The position numbers and the translations under genes are program-made. The notes below the pieces were generated by a model. The model searched no databases. It worked only from the letters and a program-made list of their open reading frames with translations, and was not told the origin of the DNA. DNA of 64,000 bases. Source: Porites lobata (Eukaryota > Cnidaria > Anthozoa > Scleractinia > Poritidae). The stretch lies in the NCBI GenBank assembly GCA_942486035.1, contig CALNXK010000097.1:819501-883500 (forward strand), given 5' to 3'. Positions 57,042 through 64,000 of the stretch are shown piece by piece. Within the stretch, counting starts at the first letter, position 1. Each line of letters begins with the position of its first letter.

Positions 57042-57453
57042 TACCATATTCATTCGAATAAGCGCCCAAACTCGAATTAGCGCCCATCTCGAATAAGCGC
57101 CCATCCTAAAGGAAGGAAAAGTTAATAAGCGCCAAGCCTCGAATAAGCGCTCACCCCCTCCTCTTCCCAATCAAACTCAAATAAGCGCTCACCTCACCCC
57201 ACCCACCCAGTGAATAAATTCTAATAAGAGACTTCCCCGAGGACGGAGTTTTCTTCAGAGTATTTTACAGAAACCTTGCTTTGTTACTTCTTCGCGTTTT
57301 GCTATTAGCATTTAAAAGTACTTCACTTGCTGAAAATGATGAAAATTTAATAAGCGCCCAGCCTCGAGTAAGCGCCCACCCCGAATAAGCGCCCACTCTC
57401 AAGGTCCAAAAATTTAATAAGCGCCCAGGACGGTTAATGGAATAAATACGGCA
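57042..57453. mobile_element. MITE, 'AATAAGCGCCC' family copy 2
   Basis: It starts TACCATATTCATTCGAATAA and ends TTAATGGAATAAATACGGCA. The order of AATAAGCGCCC repeats and the central ACTTCCCCGAGGACGGAGTT match copy 1 at 35290-35727. Confidence 0.8.
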
Positions 57454-57956
57454 TAAAAATATCAACCTATCAGCGCCCGAGGGTCAAATCCTGACCCTGT
57501 CCTCTGCATGAAAGTGAGATTCACGTCCAAGGTAATCAGAGGTTTTCTCTCCCTCCTGGCCGCTTCCCGGCTCGCTCTCACTCACGCGGAGAAAAATGTC
57601 AAGAAAAACCTCTAGGACCAGGGTATCTTTCCCCCGTCATATGCCCCAAACTCGATATTCTTTGTCGCTCGTGAGGGAAATCCGAATTAACTGCACAAAA
57701 TAACAATGAATCATTCTGAAAATCAACGGAAATATACCTGAATACGGAAATATACCTTGAATACCTGTGGTTATAGTTTGAGTGAAGCATACAAATTTCC
57801 ACACGTTTCTGGTGAAAAAAAGCAAGTTAGAAAAAAGGAACTTCTAAAAATACTTAAAAAGAAAAATAAATGCCAAGGTTACAAAAAGAGTTTTTTTAAA
57901 AAAACTTTCATTACTAAAAGTAAAGCCATCATTTTTTATGCATTCTACCGTAAAAA

Positions 57957-58007
57957 TAGCCTCCCACGCGCGTAACGAACCCCTAAGAACGTCTGCGTGG
58001 GAGGCTA
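57957..58007. repeat. Mini hairpin flanked by a 12-bp direct repeat
   Basis: TAGCCTCCCACGC and GCGTGGGAGGCTA form the arms. The word CTACCGTAAAAA lies on both sides (57945-57956 and 58005-58016), consistent with an insertion duplication. Confidence 0.6.
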
Positions 58008-58106
58008 CCGTAAAAACCGTATTCAAGTATACACTCTGAAAGCTAAAATCGTAAATTAGTGATACTTTCCTGTAACGATTTATCCAGAAAAGCAAGAGGA
58101 GCTATG

Positions 58107-58221
58107 TACCTTATTACAGGAAATTAACGCTCCATCTCCATGAAGTTAAGGTATTGGAAATTGACGCGACTTAAATTAACGCGAATGTTAACGATTCGCG
58201 TTAATTTCCTATAATAAGGTA
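58107..58221. mobile_element. 115-bp MITE with TACCTTATTA termini
   Basis: It starts TACCTTATTACAGGAAATTA and ends TAATTTCCTATAATAAGGTA. Inner words AACGCGAATGTTAACGATTC and GCGTT are also palindromic. It is non-coding. Confidence 0.7.
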
Positions 58222-59473
58222 ATCGATACTTGTGGTTATAGTTTGAGTGAAGCATACATATTTCCATATAGTCACTACGATCTTGCAGATTGCTGAAATT
58301 TTTTACAGAGATATTCTCGATGACAGCGATCTGTGGAAACCTTGCTTCACTTTCTACTCCTTCGTATCCAATTAGCTAGCAGCTACTGTTCAGGAAGTGT
58401 ACAACTAAAAAAATTACAGATATTAGCTGATTTCAAATATATTTACAACAATTCACAAAAAAAGATACAAAAGACAGTATTCCCAGTATATGAATTTGTA
58501 AAAAATACTACAGACATAATATACAATGTCGTACAGTAACTTTTTAGTCTAATGCATAAATAGTACTGTCAATATCTTACAAAAACTTTATTTTACTGTA
58601 ACACTTTACCACGTATAATACATTGAGCCAATCACTGAGATATACCCAATTTTAAGACAGGAAAGGAAGAGTAGGCCATAAACAAACGCATTCAGACGTA
58701 TTCTCTTAAAACCTATCCTTTTAACACAATTTTTGAGCAGTTAGTCAACGTTTCTCAGTGGTACAAATCAAATTAGTAGACACGCACTCAGTGGTCTTGG
58801 TGATTTACGCAATCTGATTGGTTCGCTATCTCGGACTATTCAACAATATTCACCTACTAGCGAGTTGATAATGTGTGAGCTCGGTGTTTTTCCCATTTTT
58901 TTAGAGAATGACCTTTTAAAAGTCGACAAAATCCTGGGGTTGACTTCTTTTAAGGCAAGAAAAGTCTTCGAAGGATTCAAAACGGAGTTTTTCCATTTAC
59001 TGTAGAAAAAGGGACGGCAACAGATAACCCTGGGGAAAAGGTTGCGTTAGCTCAGTTGTTTTGGCAGAAAATGGAGCAACAATTTCACACTTCCAGTAAA
59101 GAACTAGCCGAACTTCTGCCTAAAAACATAGCAAGAACACCAAAAATACTACCCAAAGAATGACAACTGCTATTTGAAGAGACTAAGACTGTCAAACTAA
59201 AAATCCCTTTATATCCCGAATTTGCCGAAAATTCAGGATACAAAAGGATGTTCAGTCTTGCAGATATTCTTCAAATGGCAGTTGACAAGTACAGATTGGG
59301 AACTTAATATTGATGGAGGTAAGTATGGTTTAAAGTAAGAATTATTTTGAACGAATGATAATTAACAATTATTGGACGAGGTTGAGCAAAATATCGTGAT
59401 TTGTCGGTGACAAGCAGATGAATTATTTGCCTAAGGATCCCTAAGCCTTCGGCTTCGGCAAATAATTGATCTA

Positions 59474-59522
<49 letters not shown>

Positions 59523-59758
59523 TTTTTATCATTAGATCACCGAGTTTGTTTTTTGATTATTTGCGACGCGATCTGCAAGAAAGAGAATGTGTGGTTTCAT
59601 TTACGCATGAGCAGTATATTGTTTGCAGCCAAACACAGTTGGACGGCATTGCGCATGAGCAGACCAATATTTGTAAGTAGTTATGTGCAGGCCACGTTTG
59701 GTGGGCTCTCGGCCAAAGGAAAGGAAGAAAAATTTGCATCGAATCATAACAAAAGTTG
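58222..59758. other. Non-coding; partial copy of the 24409-25140 element
   Basis: 58786-59005 matches 24419-24642 (shared ATCTGATTGGTTCGCTATCT, TTAAAAGTCG and CTTCGAAGGATTCAAAA). No right terminus of that element was found here, so the copy is truncated. No gene is supported in the rest. Confidence 0.5.
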
Positions 59759-59944
59759 TAGGCCTATTTCAAAAATACCATAATACTCTTTGTCTTCTCT
59801 CCAACATTTGACATAAGCATTGTCTTCAAGTTCTCTTGGAGCCATTTTAACTCCCAAAAGAACTTGAAAAGAACGCTTATACAAAATTTTCGAGGGACAA
59901 TAAGGAGTATTGTGGTATTTTTGAAAAAGGCCTACTGGATTCGG
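59759..59944. mobile_element. 186-bp MITE with TAGGCCTATTTCAAAAATAC termini
   Basis: The left end is TAGGCCTATTTCAAAAATAC-CATAATACTC and the right end is GAGTATTGTG-GTATTTTTGAAAAAGGCCTA. Inner words GTTCTCTTGGAGCC and AAAGAACTTGAAAAGAACGC also pair in part. It is non-coding. Confidence 0.75.
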
Positions 59945-60623
59945 CTTTCGTGTGACCTAAAGAATTATGCAGATCTCGGAGGATGTTAGCCGGCCTTGGT
60001 CCCCGATCCGCATGATCTGCACAATTCTCGAAATCGTTTTCAGGATCAGCCACTAATTACTTATTTTAATTCAGCTATTTTTTCTGTTTAAATAAAAAAA
60101 AAAAACGTAAGAGTAATAAGAATCAACTAAGAGGCTTAGCCATTTCTACTTCTGTTCTAACATTTTTCAACTTTTTAAGTATCACTGTCAAGAGCCTCGG
60201 ACCCAAGAGATATGCGCGCGTTATCAATTGATTACGGTTACAATAACAAACGAAACCCGAGCTCAAGTCCAAGGGAGATTTTGCCGACGCTTATTTTTAA
60301 TAATCACTGGAGAGTAAAGCATTTCGCTCACTGATACATGGTCAAGGAAGGCGTGTCGTAATCACTCCGATGTTGACCTCTAAAGCTATAAACTGAGTTT
60401 GAGTTAAAGCAACATTGTTCAATATCATTGAATAAAAAAATTTAACATAAGAACTACAAACAGAAAAAAAATGCATTCTTTAAAACATAACAATAATAAT
60501 AACCTCCAAAATAAGTCTTATTCAATTCCGATAATGCCAGCAACTACTAAGTTGCTAGCTTCTGTGTTGACATGGGCCAACTCGCGTGATGCGGCTGATA
60601 ACCGGTGCAGGGGTGCCACTAGG
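59945..60623. other. 3' flank of the WD40/STAND-type gene
   Basis: AT-rich sequence downstream of the minus-strand stop codon. No clear AATAAA on the minus strand was found close to the stop, and no repeat was recognised. Confidence 0.4.
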
Positions 60624-63600
60624 TCAGTCAGACTCGTCAGATTCAAAGAAATAGTCTTCCGGTATGTAGAAATCTTCTTCCAAGTCAAAATTCCTCGAAG
60701 GTTCGGGCTTGTAGTCTTCGAGAGACGAGGTTGGAATGTTGGAAGTTGAAGGCATGTGCTTTGCCAGCTGTGTTTTTGTTTCAGGTGCATCTAATTTGCC
60801 TTCCGTCAATGCCGTCAGCAATTTTGAAGACAAAGTACACTCCAGTTTGCAGAGAGTTATTTCGCATACTCGACCCGAGGATAAAAAACAAACAGCTCTG
60901 TCCTCTTCAGGCGACACGGCCATGGAGACGATCTTTTCCTCTCCATGTGCAATTTTTGCAAATCCAATGGCTTTTGACTCAGTAATATTCCAAAGGAATA
61001 CCACTCCATCAACACTATAGGAAATAAGAAACAGATTTCCTTTTAAAAACCTACAGAATTCAATTTTGCCGAGATGCCCACGCAGAATTTTCCTAGACGA
61101 ATAGATATTACCCACAGTGAGTTTGTAAACATATATAAGGTTCGCGATGCAGCAAACTAGCAGTTCGTTGTCCTGTGAAACGATGCACAGACTGAACTTG
61201 ACTGAGTTGTAAAACTTCTCGACTCCCACGCTTTGCAACAAACTAAAGGAATCCTTTAAGTTCTTGAACTCACAGACCTCAATTTCGTTATAACCACCGC
61301 ACAATATTAGGTAACTCACATCAGATGAAATGCAAAAACAGTCTAAAGTAAGCAGTAGTCCTGGTGATTCAAATGAGTGTGACATTGCTTTTTTTCTAAT
61401 ATCCCACACATAGAAATGTGGGCCCTTTAAGCTGTCCTGAATACAAACAAAAAGTAAACTACTATCAGCAGAAAACTGCAAACACATATCCACGTCACCA
61501 AAGTTACCTTCAAAAACTGTACAATAATACCTTTGAGATTCTTCCACACAGTGTAGCGTTATTTTGTCTTTCTGCTGTAAAGCAATAAGTTTTCCATTTG
61601 GCGAAAAGACATATTTTGGTGGGGAAGCCAGCGTGCCAGGAGAATCTGACAAAGGGAAAGAGGTTATGATCTTGAAAAACATGAAGTCATCATGATCCTT
61701 AAAATTCCACAACGAGACGACTGAGGCAGGACTAATACACGTCACAGTATGGCTTGAACTGAACATCGTTGAGCTAAACATCATTGAGTCAAACTTCTGT
61801 GCACAAAACCGAAAAAATTTGAAAGGACTACATAGATTTTTCAAAAAGACGACTCTTTCTTCACCACTGCTACGAAACAAGTAACCACGTTCCTTTCCTC
61901 TTTTGAACAGTCCAAAGTTACATCCTGACACACTTGTGAAAACTTTGCCTGTTTGAAGACACACAGCATGAAGCGAGTTTTTAATAGAAGAGTACACAAC
62001 AAGGCGATCATCATTTGTAAAAGTAAAATGGGATATTTCGGTGATCTTATGCTCGTCCTTGGTGGACTTAATTTTCCTACGATTCTTTTTTTTTATTCTC
62101 GTTAGCTCCAAACGACCATTCACTGAGAGGTTAACGAACCAGTTTTTTCCTGGTGAAATGCAGCGAGAAAACTCATTTCTTGAGAGATTTAGAAAACCTT
62201 CAGGAAAGTGCATAAAAAAGTCAGACTTGAATGAATTACAGAATTGCTCGACACCACGTTCGACACCACGACCACCACCTGTCGGCAATTCAGCAAAAAG
62301 CGTTCCATTCAACGCGAGCGTCACTATCTCTAACAACCGGCCATTAACACAACGTTCACGTTCCAGTTGAAGCAAGAAGTAAACAGCAGTGACAACAGCA
62401 ATGTTACAGACTGAAATAGCTTTAACAACCCCGGAACACTCAATTCCTTTTCCCAGCAGATCATAAGCAACAGTTACGTGACAAAAATATGCGAAGGGGT
62501 TTAACTGGGCATCCTGGTCAAAAACGTCGCGCAGCAGGGGTTGTCCAGACTGAAGATTCCAAATCTGATATTGGAAGAGTCGAGGGTAAAGATCAATAAT
62601 AAGCTGACGCACGGCTTCAAGGCATAATTCTTTGGATGATTCTGCTAATTTCTTTAACCTGCAACAAAAGTCACAAGAAGGATCATCTGGTACGAACATC
62701 ACATGATTTTTATAAAAACGGGGGTCAACACCAAGACATTTCATTAAGTGTCTCGCATGCCTACCCATGATACCAATTCCAGCTATCCTATTTGATAACT
62801 CATCAAAAGAGCAAGTCCATTCTTCTTTTCGGCTGTTCTCAATCTCCTTTCCAGCCCACAAAGCAACCAACTCTGTTAGACAACACCCGCGTTCACGCAT
62901 TGCAGGAAAGTGCGTGTTTGCAGCGATGTAATGTCTGTCAGTAGTGACTAAACCCCACTGATAATGGATATCATTTCCTGCGAACTGTGGTATGTCCTCC
63001 ACACATCTTCCATCAATCGAGAACCACTTGTCGAGCCGTCCGAAAAATATAAACTTGCCGTCCGAAGAAAACTCCAAATGGGTGATTTTTGAAATTGTAT
63101 CTTCGCTTAATTCAAAAGGTCCGCTTACTATTTGAAGCATGGATGCACTGAAAAAGAAGAGCAAGCGACCGTCTGCACCAACCACAGTCTGCTTATCAGA
63201 AGCTGTGGCAAAACAGTTGCATCTAGAAAGAATTTCACCAGGAGAAAATTCTAAAATATTCCACTCAAAGCAAGGCGACGACACCTGAGGAACCAAAACG
63301 TTTTCTTGGACAACATCTGAGGCGTTTAGTATACATGACCGCAGAAGCTGAGGACTTTCTACGAGAACATGAACATCACTTTCTAGAGCTGAGTAAGTCT
63401 CCTGCAAGATATTCTGTTTCTCTTTCTCCTCAACAGCAAGGCAGCTGGCTGCATACTGAAAATCTTTAAGTAGATGGTAAATTCCAAATCTCCCACTACG
63501 AATCTTTCCCTCCAAGAAATGATAACTTGTTAAGCAACGCAAAACAAGCTCCAAAGAATCCTCTTCTCCATGTTGACACAATAATCGAATGCCAAAGTGA

Positions 63601-64000
63601 ACAATACAGCTTTGCAAATCTCTCTCAATAAACTTCAACTTCATTCCCGGATCGCCAACAAAAGCACACAGAACTTCCTTAACAATTTCAGCAAGAAACT
63701 CACCTGCCCTTTTTTCGTCAATATACAACTCTTGAGCTTTCTTCTTGTTTGTTAACCAAGCTGGAATCAGATTATGAAGAAATGAAATCGTTTTTTGTAT
63801 CCCCACAAATAGGGAGACAGCATCAATTACCTTTTGCTCATTAAGACTTGAGTTCTCTCTGCCAAGAATAAACGAAATAAACGATACAGGAAGCGGTGAT
63901 GGTGCAGCTATAATGGAGCCCAATAACTTGCGATACAGATCTGCTCCGACTTTAACGTAAACACGCTTTAAGTTCTTTTCAAAGAAGTCTTCGATGTCCC
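60624..64000 (-). CDS. Large 3' exon of a STAND/NLR-type protein with WD40-like propeller (5' end off window)
   Basis: A single open frame runs from the right window edge to the TGA at 60624-60626: about 1,124 codons without a stop and without an in-frame start that must be the first. The edge segment DIEDFFEKNLKRVYVKVGAD followed by LYRKLLGSIIAAPSPLPVSF, and FLHNLIPAWLT further on, resembles the helical region that follows the NTPase in cnidarian NACHT/STAND proteins. From about residue 240 (counting from 63923) there are many beta-propeller blades, for example FSSDGKFIFFG, FSPNGKLIALQQKDKITLHC, FSADSSLLFVC with FYVWDIRK, and YSVDGVVFLWNI. The C-terminus is a very acidic 20-residue tail. Inferred role: an intracellular sensor of the apoptosome/NLR kind, the propeller holding it inactive or detecting ligand. 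The NTPase and any effector domain would lie to the right of the window. Strand bias, length and intactness argue for a functional exon. Confidence 0.7.
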   Translation of the reverse strand, partial: DIEDFFEKNLKRVYVKVGADLYRKLLGSIIAAPSPLPVSFISFILGRENSSLNEQKVIDAVSLFVGIQKTISFLHNLIPAWLTNKKKAQELYIDEKRAGEFLAEIVKEVLCAFVGDPGMKLKFIERDLQSCIVHFGIRLLCQHGEEDSLELVLRCLTSYHFLEGKIRSGRFGIYHLLKDFQYAASCLAVEEKEKQNILQETYSALESDVHVLVESPQLLRSCILNASDVVQENVLVPQVSSPCFEWNILEFSPGEILSRCNCFATASDKQTVVGADGRLLFFFSASMLQIVSGPFELSEDTISKITHLEFSSDGKFIFFGRLDKWFSIDGRCVEDIPQFAGNDIHYQWGLVTTDRHYIAANTHFPAMRERGCCLTELVALWAGKEIENSRKEEWTCSFDELSNRIAGIGIMGRHARHLMKCLGVDPRFYKNHVMFVPDDPSCDFCCRLKKLAESSKELCLEAVRQLIIDLYPRLFQYQIWNLQSGQPLLRDVFDQDAQLNPFAYFCHVTVAYDLLGKGIECSGVVKAISVCNIAVVTAVYFLLQLERERCVNGRLLEIVTLALNGTLFAELPTGGGRGVERGVEQFCNSFKSDFFMHFPEGFLNLSRNEFSRCISPGKNWFVNLSVNGRLELTRIKKKNRRKIKSTKDEHKITEISHFTFTNDDRLVVYSSIKNSLHAVCLQTGKVFTSVSGCNFGLFKRGKERGYLFRSSGEERVVFLKNLCSPFKFFRFCAQKFDSMMFSSTMFSSSHTVTCISPASVVSLWNFKDHDDFMFFKIITSFPLSDSPGTLASPPKYVFSPNGKLIALQQKDKITLHCVEESQRYYCTVFEGNFGDVDMCLQFSADSSLLFVCIQDSLKGPHFYVWDIRKKAMSHSFESPGLLLTLDCFCISSDVSYLILCGGYNEIEVCEFKNLKDSFSLLQSVGVEKFYNSVKFSLCIVSQDNELLVCCIANLIYVYKLTVGNIYSSRKILRGHLGKIEFCRFLKGNLFLISYSVDGVVFLWNITESKAIGFAKIAHGEEKIVSMAVSPEEDRAVCFLSSGRVCEITLCKLECTLSSKLLTALTEGKLDAPETKTQLAKHMPSTSNIPTSSLEDYKPEPSRNFDLEEDFYIPEDYFFESDESD

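Noticed and set aside
1..64000. tRNA, 5S rRNA or spliceosomal RNA genes
   Set aside because: I looked for B-box-like GGTTCGAATC words and conserved RNA motifs. The few hits (near 3190, 5347 and 57487) lacked the rest of a cloverleaf. A covariance-model scan would settle this.

Overview
The window looks like nuclear DNA of a cnidarian, most likely an anthozoan such as a reef coral. It is AT-rich, and its genes have short phase-matched exons with GT-AG introns. It carries vertebrate-type TTAGGG telomeric repeats inside the window and many short inverted-repeat transposons (MITEs). Its gene content also fits: secreted collagen/rhamnose-binding-lectin proteins, a WD40-bearing immune-type (STAND/NLR-like) protein and a conodipine-like secreted phospholipase A2. 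Organism and family names are inferred from protein motifs read by eye; no database was searched.

Layout. (1) 0.3-19 kb: two divergent paralogous genes of small secreted collagens. The left one (minus strand, 337-2298) is cut by the window edge. The right one (plus strand, 15738-19009) is complete: signal peptide, exactly 30 Gly-X-Y triplets, a SUEL/rhamnose-binding lectin domain and a polybasic tail. (2) 19-32 kb: gene-poor and repeat-rich, with a non-LTR retrotransposon 3' end, many MITEs, a 720-bp interstitial telomeric block in (CCCTAA)n to (TTAGGG)n order and, beside it, a decayed copy of the lectin exon. (3) 32.6-44.8 kb: a complete 12-exon minus-strand gene for cytoplasmic dynein 1 light intermediate chain (472 aa), with at least nine MITE-like insertions in its introns. 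(4) 45.2-52.1 kb: a 6.9-kb DNA transposon with CAGTGG termini and a 5-bp ATGTT target duplication. It carries an intact HARBI1/DDE_Tnp_4 transposase and a convergent, frameshifted SANT-like partner gene. Two further elements are nested in it: a 982-bp element directly before the transposase start codon and a 1.7-kb inverted repeat with arms of about 680 bp. (5) 52-60 kb: MITEs and a frameshifted phospholipase-A2-like secreted protein gene (54669-55393). (6) 60.6-64.0 kb: the large 3' exon of a WD40/STAND-type protein on the minus strand, running off the right edge.

The host genes are unrelated in job: extracellular matrix/lectin, microtubule motor, secreted enzyme, innate-immune-type receptor. 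The coherent two-gene system is the Harbinger-like transposon, together with a 180-bp deletion derivative of it that sits in the last intron of the dynein gene.
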